This document shows positions 36,049 to 45,344 of a DNA stretch of 64,000 bases, one piece after another. The stretch's first letter is position 1, and each line of letters begins with the position of its first letter. This DNA is from Sphingomonas sp. Lineage in GTDB: Bacteria; Pseudomonadota; Alphaproteobacteria; Sphingomonadales; Sphingomonadaceae. The notes under the pieces are model-generated. The model saw nothing but the letters and a program-made list of their open reading frames with translations. It had not been told where the DNA came from and did no database searches. The stretch is taken from assembly GCA_017304655.1 (NCBI GenBank), contig JAFKLY010000002.1:434001-498000 (forward strand), written 5' to 3'. The translations under genes were made by a program, and so were the position numbers.

Positions 36049-37479
36049 ATGACTGGGCACGCACGTTTGAAAAAGTCCGCTGCTGGTAGGCCCGGTAGCA
36101 AGAAAATCGGCTTTTCTTCTCTGGTGCGAGGGCTCATGGCCGCCACGCTGGCCCTGCTTTGCGTGCCTGCCCATGCCCAGCAACCAAAGACCACCGTTCT
36201 CACCGGGGGCATGCTGATCAACGGCTTGAGCGTGCCTCCGCTGCACAACGCCACGGTTGTTATCCAAGGCGACAAGATCATCGAGGTCGGCCGTGCCGGC
36301 GAGGTGGCGATCCCCGCCGGCGCGACTGTCATCGACACCAGCGGCCAGACCATGATGCCTGGCCTGATCGATGCTCATGCGCACCTTTTCATGCTCGGCT
36401 ACGGCGACGAAGCTGCTTGGTTCAAGTGGCTCGAGAACGAGGGCAAGAAATACTCGATCGAGAAGATCATGGAGCTTTCCGCCTATCAGATGCTGATGTC
36501 CGGCGTGACGGGGGCTATCGATCTGGGCGGGACCACGAAGGACAGCGTCAGTCTTCGGGACCGGATCAACAGGGGTGAAGTTGCCGGTCCGCGACTGCTC
36601 GTCTCGGGCCCGCTCGTCACGCGCCGGGCGTTCGCTGGCTTCCCGGACGAAGCGTCCGCTGTCATCGCCAGTCCCAAGGAAGGCGCGGAAGTTGTGGAGC
36701 GCCTCTACAAGATGGGCGTCGACGTGATCAAGGCGCACTCTGGCCTCACGCGTGACGACTATTTCGCGATCGTGAAGGCGGCGCACGCCCACAAGATGAA
36801 AGTTCATGCGCATGTCTATGACGAGGCGGCCGTGCGTAATGCCTTCGACGCGGACGTCGATGTGCTGCAGCATGTGGGCTCCGCCGGTTTCCCGACTTAT
36901 TCCGCCGAGTTGGTAAGAGCGATCGCGGAAAGCGGTCGTCCGGTTGTTCTCACTGCAGCGCACCGTAGCTGGATCTATCCCGACACCGTCACCTTCCCGG
37001 AGCGGCTGCAAGATCCCGCCGCGAAAAGCCTTTTCCCCGCAGATATCTGGGCTGCCGTCCAGGCTTCCTTCAAGGAATGGCCGGCAGAGGGCTATTTCGC
37101 CGGCATTAATCGCCAGATGAAATATCGCAGCCCGCAGGTGAAGCAGTGGATCGACTCTGCCGCCGTAATGGGCGTCGGAACCGACAGTGGTACGCCCATG
37201 AATTTCAACAATGACGGCCTCATCCGGGAGATGAAGGTTCTGGCGGATGAAGGCCTGCCGATCATGGAGGTCATTTCAGACACCACCCGTGTCAATGCCC
37301 GCATCATGGGCAAGCCCAATCTCGGCACGATCGAGCCGGGCAAGCTGGCAGATATCATCGTGGTGCCCGGGGATCCGATTTACAACGACCTGACCAACCT
37401 CTTCTCCGTCCAGGTCGTGATTAAGGGGGGCGTCATTTACAAGCGAGACGGCAAGCCAACAATCGAGATGCCGAAATGA
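36049..37479 (+). CDS. Periplasmic amidohydrolase, imidazolonepropionase/prolidase-like
   Basis: Amidohydrolase (476 aa) with a long basic N-region and signal peptide ending VPAHAQQ. Its metal site is complete: DAHAHLF (strand 1), VDVIKAHSG (Lys that is carbamylated in relatives), MKVHAHVYD (strand 5), DVLQHVGSA (strand 6) and GVGTDSGTP (strand 8 Asp). This contrasts with its distant paralogue at 25089, which lacks strand-5 His. LGTIEPGKLADIIVV is the usual C-terminal family segment. Relatives cleave dipeptides or cyclic amides. It follows the TBDR by 180 bases and is upstream of a Tat-exported gamma-glutamyltransferase homologue. Confidence 0.88.
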   Translation: MTGHARLKKSAAGRPGSKKIGFSSLVRGLMAATLALLCVPAHAQQPKTTVLTGGMLINGLSVPPLHNATVVIQGDKIIEVGRAGEVAIPAGATVIDTSGQTMMPGLIDAHAHLFMLGYGDEAAWFKWLENEGKKYSIEKIMELSAYQMLMSGVTGAIDLGGTTKDSVSLRDRINRGEVAGPRLLVSGPLVTRRAFAGFPDEASAVIASPKEGAEVVERLYKMGVDVIKAHSGLTRDDYFAIVKAAHAHKMKVHAHVYDEAAVRNAFDADVDVLQHVGSAGFPTYSAELVRAIAESGRPVVLTAAHRSWIYPDTVTFPERLQDPAAKSLFPADIWAAVQASFKEWPAEGYFAGINRQMKYRSPQVKQWIDSAAVMGVGTDSGTPMNFNNDGLIREMKVLADEGLPIMEVISDTTRVNARIMGKPNLGTIEPGKLADIIVVPGDPIYNDLTNLFSVQVVIKGGVIYKRDGKPTIEMPK

Positions 37480-37614
37480 AGCGTGAAGAGGACAAAAACT
37501 CCCGTCGCGCAGACTGGAGCCCAGCAGGGTCGCAATGAACCTTTGTGTGCGTCGTACCCCCTTAGCGACGCACATTTTTTATAGCCAAACGAATTTATCC
37601 CGGGGAGCGCGCGC

Positions 37615-39510
37615 ATGACGACTGAATCCACGAAGGGCGAAACTTCCGAGCGTAGCGAATTCGCGCGCCGGCAAGTGTTGATCGGCGGCCTTTCGGGTGC
37701 GGCCTTCTCGGCGATGGCAGGCTCGTCCGCGCTCGCCCAGCAGCCGACACCTGTGGCGCCTCAGGCTGGTGTTGGCCGTCAGGCACCCGATGCCCCCAGA
37801 ACAGCGCCTGCCACCGTGGCGCAGCATCGTGTCGAAGTTCCTGGTCCCAACGGCGTGGTTGCGGCGGGTCATCCGCTGGCATCCATGGCCGGGCTGCGCA
37901 TGTTGCTGCAGGGCGGCACTGCCGCCGACGCTGCCGTGGCGGTGATGGCGGTGCTCAATGTCGTCGAGCCGTGGGCATCAAGCGCGGCGGGCAACGGTCT
38001 CGCAACCTGCTTCGAGGGCAAGACCGGTAAGGTCACCGCGCTGGCGTTCACTGGCGCCGCACCTCGCCTGCTTGACGACACGGCAAGTAACGCTGACCTG
38101 ACTGCAGGGCCCAAAGCCGTCGTAACGCCCGGTGCGTTCGGCGGCTGGATCGAGCTCGCGCGCCGCTATGGACGGCTTCCGCTCGCAACGCTCCTCGAAC
38201 CCGCGATCGGCTATGCCCGCGATGGGCATCCGCTCGATCCGTCGATTGCCCAAACCATTGCCCGACAAAAGGCACAGCTGACCAAATTTCCTACGACGGC
38301 CGCGATCTTCTTTCCCGGAGGTAATCCGCCACCAGCCCGGTCGATGTTCAAGAATGTGCCTCTGGCGCGCAGCTTTCAGGCGCTGGCGGATGCGGAGTCC
38401 GAAGCGCTGAAGGGTGGCGCCAGTCGCGATGGCGCCCTGAAGGCGGCCTATGACTATTTCTACACCGGGCCGATCGCGCAGGAGATGGCGCGGTTTTCGG
38501 AGGCGAGTGGCGGTTGGCTGCGGCTGGACGACATGCGCAATTACAAACCGAAATGGGTCGAGCCTGTCGCGACGACCTATCGCGGGCTGGATGTGATCTG
38601 CTCGCCTCTTACCTCACGGACGGGGCTCGAGACCTGCGAGCAACTGAACCTGCTCGAAGGTTTCGACATCGGGTCGATGGCGCCGGACAGTCCGCAGGCG
38701 CTCCATCTGATCGCCGAATGCATCAAGGTCACCAAGGCGGACGTCTATCGCTATGCCGCCGATCCTGCATCGAGCCCGACGCCGGTGGCGACGCTCATCT
38801 CCAAGGCGTTCGCTGAGCAACGTCGCCGGCTGATCGATCCGGCGCGTGCCATCGCCTTTCCGGCCGGCGCCGACATCGGCGGCGCGCGCCTTCCACCGCG
38901 CCCTCCCCGTGCCGCGTCGCGCGTTCCGGGCGACACCACGAACATCTCGATTACCGACAGCGAGGGCAATGCGGTCGGCGTCACGACCACGCTTGGCGGC
39001 GGCTTCGGCGCCTGTGTCATCATGGGTGACACGGGGATGCTCTGCAACAACGGCCTGCGCAGCGGCTCGACCGCACCGTATCGCGACCATCCGAACTTCG
39101 TCAAAGGTGGCCGGATTCCGCTGCTTGGCAATTGCCCGACGATCGTTCTCGACAAGGGCCAGTTCAAGATGGTCTTTGGCACGCCCGGCGGGGAGACGAT
39201 CGGTCAAACGCAATTCCAGCACCTGATCAACGTCATCGATCGCGGCATGCCGGTGCAGGCGGCCATCGAGGCGCCACGGCTGGCGTTGGACGCCGAGCCG
39301 GGCTTCTACACGCCTGGCGCTGCCGTCACGCTGCAACTGGAGTCCCGTTTTCCGCAAGAGACGTTCGCCGCGCTGCGGGCGATGGGGCACAAGGTGGATG
39401 CCGTTGGTCCCTATTCGATCGGCAGCATCCAGGCAGTGTTGCTGAGCCAGTTTGGTACCCGGATGGCCGGATCGGATCCGCGCCGCATGGGCTACGCAGT
39501 TGGTTACTAG
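37615..39510 (+). CDS. Tat-exported gamma-glutamyltransferase family protein
   Basis: Ntn-hydrolase (631 aa) of the Ggt family. The N-terminus (FARRQVLIGG, hydrophobic stretch, SSALAQ) is a twin-arginine signal, unlike the Sec signal of the first ggt copy. The processing Thr is in GDTTNISITDSEGNAVGVT at about residue 441, and the oxyanion segment is FGTPGGETIGQTQ. It diverges strongly from E. coli Ggt in the middle and lacks the usual substrate-loop residues, so it may act on another gamma-amide or be a cephalosporin-acylase-like hydrolase. A GGGGAG site precedes ATG 37615. Confidence 0.85.
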   Translation: MTTESTKGETSERSEFARRQVLIGGLSGAAFSAMAGSSALAQQPTPVAPQAGVGRQAPDAPRTAPATVAQHRVEVPGPNGVVAAGHPLASMAGLRMLLQGGTAADAAVAVMAVLNVVEPWASSAAGNGLATCFEGKTGKVTALAFTGAAPRLLDDTASNADLTAGPKAVVTPGAFGGWIELARRYGRLPLATLLEPAIGYARDGHPLDPSIAQTIARQKAQLTKFPTTAAIFFPGGNPPPARSMFKNVPLARSFQALADAESEALKGGASRDGALKAAYDYFYTGPIAQEMARFSEASGGWLRLDDMRNYKPKWVEPVATTYRGLDVICSPLTSRTGLETCEQLNLLEGFDIGSMAPDSPQALHLIAECIKVTKADVYRYAADPASSPTPVATLISKAFAEQRRRLIDPARAIAFPAGADIGGARLPPRPPRAASRVPGDTTNISITDSEGNAVGVTTTLGGGFGACVIMGDTGMLCNNGLRSGSTAPYRDHPNFVKGGRIPLLGNCPTIVLDKGQFKMVFGTPGGETIGQTQFQHLINVIDRGMPVQAAIEAPRLALDAEPGFYTPGAAVTLQLESRFPQETFAALRAMGHKVDAVGPYSIGSIQAVLLSQFGTRMAGSDPRRMGYAVGY

Positions 39511-39555
39511 GCAGCTCGCAACGATGATCTCGACAGACACTGAGGGGAAAACCAA

Positions 39556-41454
39556 ATGAGGGTTCTGAGGTCGACGAGCCTTGCCCTTGCGCTCACGATC
39601 GCCGCGACCGCGGGCAATGCGGCGGCTAATGCAGACTGGGCGCATTTCGGCGGAGACATTGGCGACACGAAATATTCGGCGCTCGATCAGATCAATGCCG
39701 GCAATATCAAGCGCCTGAAGGTCGTCTGGCGCGCGCCGGCAACCGATCCTGCCGTGACGAGCGAAAATCCCAGCCTCAGGCTGTCTAACAACTTCCGCAA
39801 CGCGCCACTCGTCGTTGGCGGAGTCATGTACATCAGCAACCAGCTCGGCCAGGTAGAGGCGCGAGATCCTGGGACAGGGAAGGTCATCTGGCGTCAGGCG
39901 AACTTCGAGGGCGAGAAGACGCCTACAGCGGGTAATGCCAGCCGCGCCATCGCGATGTGGGGCAAGGGCACCGGCGCGCGCATCGTCACTGTGCGCGGCT
40001 CCTACATCTATCTGCTCGACGCCAGGACGGGTGCTCTGGTCCAGTCCTTTGGTGACCGGGGGCGTGTGGACCTGCGCGAAGACCGGAAAAATGCCTATTC
40101 CTGGAATGCCCCAGCACCGCTTGTCGTGAAGGACGTGATCGTGATCGGCGGCCAGCCGATCGCCACCGGAACGGCTGATATCAACAAGGCTTCGCTGACC
40201 GGCGACATCCGTGGCTTCGATGTGCGGACGGGCAAATTGCTCTGGACCTTCCACACCGTTCCGCGCGATGGCGAGCCGGGTACCGAGACCTGGGAAAACG
40301 AAAGCTGGCGGCAGGGCGGCAAGACCAAGACCTGGAACGGGTTCAGCGCCGACGAGCAACTCGGCTATGTCTACGCGCCGCTGAGTGCACCGCCGAGCGA
40401 CTATGACGGCCGGCTGCGTCCCGGCGACAATCTCTATTCGGATTCCCTCGTCGCGATTGATGTAAAGACCGGCAAAAAGGTCTGGCACTTCCAGACCGTC
40501 CATCACGACCTGTGGGACTATGACCTGCCGACGCCGCCGATCCTGGCCGATATCAAGGTCAACGGCCGGATGCGCAAGGCCGCCATTCAAGTGACCAAGA
40601 CCGCCTTCGTATTCGCTTTTGACCGGGTGACAGGTGAACCTCTGTTCCCGATCGTGGAAACGCCCGTGCCGGCATCCGCCATGCCCGGAGAAAAGGCGTC
40701 GCCGACGCAGCCTGTGCCCCAAAAGCCTGCGCCATTTGATCGCCAGGGTATGAGCGAGGACCAACTGATCGATTTCACGCCGGCGTTGCGCGCCGAAGCG
40801 GTAGAGATCCTCAGTCACTATGTGCATGGCGATATTTTCACGCCGCCCTCGGTCGCCGGCGGTGCGGACGGCAAGCTCGGTACGCTTTATCTGCCCGGCT
40901 GGGTCGGGGGCGCCAACTGGACAGGCGCTGCACTCGATCCGCTGACCGGCGTCCTCTACGTCCCGTCGGTGACTGTCCCGTGGATCAGCCGGTACAATTA
41001 CCGCCGGCCGCCAGAGTCCAGCCTCTACATGGATGGGCCGCAGGGGTTACCTATGGTCAAGCCGCCCTACGGCCGCATCACCGCAATTGACCTCAACAGT
41101 GGCGACCATCTGTGGATGGTCCCCAATGGCGATGGCCCCCGCGACCATCCGGCAATGAAGGGCCTCAACCTGCCGCAACTCGGCCAGGCTGGCCGCGCCG
41201 CTCCGCTGCTCACCAAGTCGTTCCTGTTCTTGGGCGAGGGCGACATGGTCGGCCTCAGCATCCCGAAGCTGAGCGGCGGCAACATGTTCCGTGCCTATGA
41301 CAAGAAGACCGGCAAGGTGGCTTGGCAGATCGACCTCGGCGCCGGGACGACCGCCCCGCCGATCACATACATGTTCAAGGGCAAGCAATATATCGTCGTC
41401 GGCGTCGGCGGTGTCGATCATCCTGCCGAACTGGTGGCGATGAGCATCGAATAG
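39556..41454 (+). CDS. PQQ-dependent dehydrogenase, quinoprotein type
   Basis: Periplasmic quinoprotein dehydrogenase (632 aa), signal peptide ending NAAANA. The beta-propeller starts with WAHFGGDIGDTKYSALDQIN and contains repeated tryptophan-docking strands such as WRQANF, VWHFQTVHHDLWDYDLPTPP and GKVAWQIDLGAG. That HHDLWDYDLP segment is characteristic of the glucose/quinate-like quinoproteins. It lacks the membrane anchor of Gcd and has no CxxCH, so it needs a separate electron acceptor; the small cytochrome at 31987 is a candidate. A GAGGGG site lies 7 bases before ATG 39556. Substrate unknown (sugar, alcohol or cyclic acid). Confidence 0.88.
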   Translation: MRVLRSTSLALALTIAATAGNAAANADWAHFGGDIGDTKYSALDQINAGNIKRLKVVWRAPATDPAVTSENPSLRLSNNFRNAPLVVGGVMYISNQLGQVEARDPGTGKVIWRQANFEGEKTPTAGNASRAIAMWGKGTGARIVTVRGSYIYLLDARTGALVQSFGDRGRVDLREDRKNAYSWNAPAPLVVKDVIVIGGQPIATGTADINKASLTGDIRGFDVRTGKLLWTFHTVPRDGEPGTETWENESWRQGGKTKTWNGFSADEQLGYVYAPLSAPPSDYDGRLRPGDNLYSDSLVAIDVKTGKKVWHFQTVHHDLWDYDLPTPPILADIKVNGRMRKAAIQVTKTAFVFAFDRVTGEPLFPIVETPVPASAMPGEKASPTQPVPQKPAPFDRQGMSEDQLIDFTPALRAEAVEILSHYVHGDIFTPPSVAGGADGKLGTLYLPGWVGGANWTGAALDPLTGVLYVPSVTVPWISRYNYRRPPESSLYMDGPQGLPMVKPPYGRITAIDLNSGDHLWMVPNGDGPRDHPAMKGLNLPQLGQAGRAAPLLTKSFLFLGEGDMVGLSIPKLSGGNMFRAYDKKTGKVAWQIDLGAGTTAPPITYMFKGKQYIVVGVGGVDHPAELVAMSIE

Positions 41455-41523
41455 TCAGTTGCGGCACAACCGCGCCGTGTGTCCGCACGAAGCGTAACTA
41501 TCCTGTCTGCCGTGGAGGAACTT

Positions 41524-42864
41524 ATGACTCGCAAAACCCGTCTGACCCTGGCGGTCGCGGCCCTGGCGCCCCTTCCCGTGACTGCTTTTGCTCAATCGAT
41601 CGTGACGCCGGGCGTCACGGCACCGCTGACGCCGGCCGAAATCGCTCGCAACTACCCGCCCGACGCGCTGACGGGCGCGGTGGTTGACAAGCCGGTTCTG
41701 CTCAAGAGCAAGGGCGGCATGGCCCTGCGGGTCGTCAAGCTGGCGGAAGGGCTGTCCCATCCGGACGGACTGGTCTTCCTCCCGGATGGGCACACCATGC
41801 TCATAACCGAGCGACCGGGGCGCTTGCGCGTGGTCAAGGATGGTGTGCTCGATCCGACGCCCGTCGCGGGCTTGCCAGCGCTCAACAATGTCGGGCTGGG
41901 GGGCGTGCACGATATCGTCCTTCATCCCGATTTCGCGAAGAACAAGCTGCTGTACATCTCGTACACAAAGGAGCGCGAGCCACAGCGGGGAACGACGCTC
42001 GCCATCGCGCAGGCCCGCTTTGATCAGGGCCGTCTGACAGCGATGAAGGACATTCTTGTTACCGATGCGTGGGAAAGCCCGCTTGGCACCTATGGGGGAA
42101 GAATGATCTTCGGCCCGGACGGGATGCTCTATATTAGCGTGGGCGACCGTGACGGCACGACGCATAGCGACCAGTCGAGCGCGCGCCCGCAGGCGCAGAG
42201 TCTCGCGAACCACATCGGCAAGCTGCTGCGTGTGCGCGCTGACGGTTCGATCCCGCCGGACAATCCCTTCGTCAACGATCCGAAGGCCAAAGGGGAGATA
42301 TACAGCTATGGACATCGCAATCCCTATGGCATCGCCTGGGATCCGAAGACCGGTGAGATGTGGGCATCTGAGTTCGGGCCTTCAGGCGGCGATGAGATCA
42401 ATCGCATTCTTCCCGGGCACAACTACGGATGGCCCCTGGTGTCGCTCGGGCGCCATTACAACGGAAATCCGGTCTCGGATCAGCCCTGGTATCGGGACGG
42501 CATGGATAACCCGATTTTCTACTGGAATCCGACCTTCAATCCCGAGAACATGATTTTCTACACCGGCGACAAATTCCCTCGGCTAAAAGGCAGCCTGCTG
42601 GTCGCGGGTGGAGGATCGAAGATGATCGCCCAGATGGTCGTCAGCCGCGACTTCATCCGACAGGGCGATACGATGCTGAACGAGCTGGACGTGCGCTTTC
42701 GCGACATCCGGCAGGGACCGGACGGCTATATCTATGTCCTGACCGAGGGGCGGTTGCGCGGTCCCAAGGATACGGACGGTATGTTGCTGCGGATCGAGCC
42801 GGGCGCTGCGGCAGCCGCGCGGCAGGCCAGTTCTGCTTCTGAACCGGCAGGTTCGCCGGACTGA
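41524..42864 (+). CDS. PQQ-dependent sugar dehydrogenase (soluble Gdh/YliI type)
   Basis: Soluble aldose-sugar dehydrogenase (446 aa), six-bladed propeller, exported by a signal peptide ending VTAFAQ. Signatures are GLSHPDGLVFLPDG, GGVHDIVLHPDF (with the catalytic-type His), YGGRMIFGPDGMLYISVGDR, YGHRNPYGIAWDP and EFGPSGGDEIN. ATG 41524 has a GGAGGA site. It follows the other PQQ dehydrogenase by 69 bases. Two PQQ enzymes of different folds in tandem suggest oxidation of the same periplasmic substrate family. It is convergent with the HD-protein gene, 18 bases apart. Confidence 0.88.
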   Translation: MTRKTRLTLAVAALAPLPVTAFAQSIVTPGVTAPLTPAEIARNYPPDALTGAVVDKPVLLKSKGGMALRVVKLAEGLSHPDGLVFLPDGHTMLITERPGRLRVVKDGVLDPTPVAGLPALNNVGLGGVHDIVLHPDFAKNKLLYISYTKEREPQRGTTLAIAQARFDQGRLTAMKDILVTDAWESPLGTYGGRMIFGPDGMLYISVGDRDGTTHSDQSSARPQAQSLANHIGKLLRVRADGSIPPDNPFVNDPKAKGEIYSYGHRNPYGIAWDPKTGEMWASEFGPSGGDEINRILPGHNYGWPLVSLGRHYNGNPVSDQPWYRDGMDNPIFYWNPTFNPENMIFYTGDKFPRLKGSLLVAGGGSKMIAQMVVSRDFIRQGDTMLNELDVRFRDIRQGPDGYIYVLTEGRLRGPKDTDGMLLRIEPGAAAAARQASSASEPAGSPD

Positions 42865-42882
42865 GCGGCCGGAGCGGCTGTG

Positions 42883-43626
42883 TTACAGGAAATTGTTCGG
42901 CCAGATCATCGTGCGCCACATGTGCGCCGTCGGCGAGCTGTCGAAACCGAGCCCTTCTTCCGGCTCGCGGAAATTGCGGCCGATGATGTCCGTGAAAATC
43001 TCCGGGTCGACCGGCCCGACGTCCTCGAAGAAATAATAGTCGTAGATCGTGACGAGGCGCGAGGTCATGTACCAGCGGTGGTTGCGAGCATAGTCGGCGT
43101 CGCGCCGAATGTATTCCGGCGGCACATAGTCCGCGCCGAAAAACCGGTGATAGCTCTCCGGATATTCATAGCCTGCGGCCTCGTCAGCGAAATAGCGCAG
43201 CGGCTGGTGATAGCGCACCGCCCAGGCGATTTCTTCGCTCACATAGGGGGCGATCATCTGCGCCCCCCAATAGCCGTGATCGGTGCGGATGAGGCATCCG
43301 TTGGAGATATCATGCAGCAGGCAGGCCATGACGACCTTTTCGTCCTGGCCGCTTTCAAGCGCCTTGAGGCCGCTCGACAGGAGGTGCCGGACAGTGATGT
43401 CGCCGAAGCGATATTTGAAGAAGTCCATGAGCCTGGGCTTCTCGGGCATGCGGGGAAGGGCGGGGTTGTCGCCCATCATCATGACGGTGTCGGGACCGAG
43501 CTTGACGAGCAGGTCGGCCTCGATGTCAGGCTGACCGGTGCCGATCCAGCCGACGGGGGAGGGGTAGATCTGGCGGGTACGGCCACTTTGCGGGAAGGTC
43601 GCGGCTTCTTCGGAAAAATCGCACAT
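42883..43626 (-). CDS. HD-domain protein with diiron-oxygenase-like ligand set
   Basis: A 247-residue cytoplasmic protein. The HD motif is LLHDIS (His105, Asp106). Other candidate metal ligands are His81, His117, His140 and Asp196. The order H-HD-H-H-D, with 24 residues between the first two His and 56 between the last His and Asp, resembles PhnZ/MIOX-type HD oxygenases rather than simple phosphohydrolases; that comparison is from memory. It is the last gene of the minus operon receptor-esterase-tannase-HD, 89 bases after the tannase stop, with GAGAGGA before its ATG. Function unknown. Confidence 0.75.
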   Translation of the reverse strand: MCDFSEEAATFPQSGRTRQIYPSPVGWIGTGQPDIEADLLVKLGPDTVMMMGDNPALPRMPEKPRLMDFFKYRFGDITVRHLLSSGLKALESGQDEKVVMACLLHDISNGCLIRTDHGYWGAQMIAPYVSEEIAWAVRYHQPLRYFADEAAGYEYPESYHRFFGADYVPPEYIRRDADYARNHRWYMTSRLVTIYDYYFFEDVGPVDPEIFTDIIGRNFREPEEGLGFDSSPTAHMWRTMIWPNNFL

Positions 43627-43715
43627 ATATCCTCTCTTGTGCCGTCATATCAGCGGCATGCGCGGCGATAAGTCAATGCGCGCGCGTCATTATCTCGCGG
43701 CAGAGGCGCCGTCGT

Positions 43716-45344
43716 TCAGCGCGGACCGGCACCGTCGACGCGCGGGTCCTTTGCGCGCGAGCCGGGCCAGTTGAAGCCATCGTTCGGCGCCGTGCGAACA
43801 GCTTGCGGCGCAAAGGAGGTGGCTAGGTTCACGTCACCGCCAAGATAGCGCGTGCGTGTCGGATAGGCATAAAGCGGGCGCTGCCGTACGCGTCCGTCGG
43901 TGAGCGTGGCAGTCGCGATCACGGCGTCCGCCGCTGTTCCCGCTTCGACCCAGTTGACCATGGCGCCGAGCAGATCCTGCTCATAAGGGATATAGCCCCC
44001 AGCACAGTGATAACCGCCCGGCACGAGGAACATGCGGGCGAACCGCCGCGTGGCCTCCAGCCCGCCCATCTTGTCCTGCACGGCCTGATAATAATCGAGC
44101 ATCCCGTAGGCGCCGGCCATGTTGTCTGCGACGCCTTGCCACAGGATGAGTTTGCCGCCGCGATCCCGAAAGGCGGAGATGTCCGGCTCGGCGGCGTCAT
44201 AGGGCGCGCCGGCGGTCAGCAATCTGGCGAGGCTTTCGCGCGTGGAATGCCAGTCGCGCCAGCTGAAGCCGGCAGGCAATTCGCCTGGAAACAGAAGATA
44301 TTTGAAGAAGGATTCCGCCGCGAACTTGCCGGTGCGGGTTGCGCTGCCCGGCCCGACCCAGCCAAGTTCCGCGCCATAAGGCGCGCCGCCGGGATAGAGG
44401 GCGTGGCCGTCCGCGTCATGCGGCCCGCGATACCAGGCCGTCGCCGCCGCCACTTGCTGGGCTGTGAGGCAGTTGACGCTGGCGCCCTGAGCGCAGAGCA
44501 GCTTGGCAGGGTTATAGTGGCAGGCACGTGGATCATCGATCTGGTCATCGCGAATGCCGTCGAGCGTGTCGCAGGCAGTCAGCACCGCCCTGTGAAGGAG
44601 GCTCACGGCTTCGGTCGTGAAAATCTCAGCGCCGCTTGCATCGAGGCCATTATTTGCTTCCCAGAGGAACAGCTGCATAGCCGCCGGCATGGAGACGGAT
44701 GATCCGGCTACGACGCCGTCAAAATCCTGCGGATAGCGCTGTACTTCCATCAGCGCTTCACGGCCGCCGCCCGAACAGCCGACGAAATAGCTGTGCGCCG
44801 GGCGCTGGCCATAGAAGCGCGTGATCAGTGTCTTGGCGGCAACCGCCACGGCATGGGTCGCCTTGTGGGCGAACTGCTCGCGCAACTCGGGCGCGCCGAT
44901 CGACCAGGTGGCGTCGCCGACACCCGTGCCGTCATGCCCGCCATTGTTGAAGGCCGTCGCGAATGTCCCGCTGGAGAGATGCGCGTTGCTGCACTGGGGA
45001 ACGATCGTTTCCCCCACGACCCCGCACATCCCGCCACAGCCGCCTTGCAGGAAGCGACCCGAATAGCTGTTTGTCGGGAGCCGGATCTCGAATGCGGTCT
45101 GAGGCGCCGCATAGCCGCGCACCAGGCAGACTTCCGCCTTCCCAGCGCTCGCTGGCACGATGACGGCGGAGCGCACGCGGAAGGCGATGCCCTCCTGCTC
45201 GACGGTCACAGGCGCAGCCAGCTCCGTGCAGGATATCACGGGGCGGATCACTGCCCGGGAAGGGAGCGGGATCAGGCTCGCCGGCCCTGCACAGGCTGGC
45301 ACGGCGCTGAGTGCCATCAGCAGGCCGAGCAGCCATTTAGCCAT
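43716..45344 (-). CDS. Tannase/feruloyl-esterase family hydrolase
   Basis: Secreted esterase (542 aa) of the tannase/FaeB family, which cleaves esters of aromatic acids such as gallate or ferulate. Signal peptide ends AVPACAGPA. The nucleophile Ser lies in GCSGGGREALMEVQRYPQDFDG, a family hallmark; the acid and His are in LILWQGVADN and VPGGYHCAGG. Paired Cys flank the active site as in FaeB. ATG 45344 overlaps the upstream carboxylesterase stop by 8 bases; a GTG at 45368 would add 8 residues. Its operon with a TBDR, a second esterase and an HD protein points to uptake and breakdown of an aromatic ester. Confidence 0.88.
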   Translation of the reverse strand: MAKWLLGLLMALSAVPACAGPASLIPLPSRAVIRPVISCTELAAPVTVEQEGIAFRVRSAVIVPASAGKAEVCLVRGYAAPQTAFEIRLPTNSYSGRFLQGGCGGMCGVVGETIVPQCSNAHLSSGTFATAFNNGGHDGTGVGDATWSIGAPELREQFAHKATHAVAVAAKTLITRFYGQRPAHSYFVGCSGGGREALMEVQRYPQDFDGVVAGSSVSMPAAMQLFLWEANNGLDASGAEIFTTEAVSLLHRAVLTACDTLDGIRDDQIDDPRACHYNPAKLLCAQGASVNCLTAQQVAAATAWYRGPHDADGHALYPGGAPYGAELGWVGPGSATRTGKFAAESFFKYLLFPGELPAGFSWRDWHSTRESLARLLTAGAPYDAAEPDISAFRDRGGKLILWQGVADNMAGAYGMLDYYQAVQDKMGGLEATRRFARMFLVPGGYHCAGGYIPYEQDLLGAMVNWVEAGTAADAVIATATLTDGRVRQRPLYAYPTRTRYLGGDVNLATSFAPQAVRTAPNDGFNWPGSRAKDPRVDGAGPR

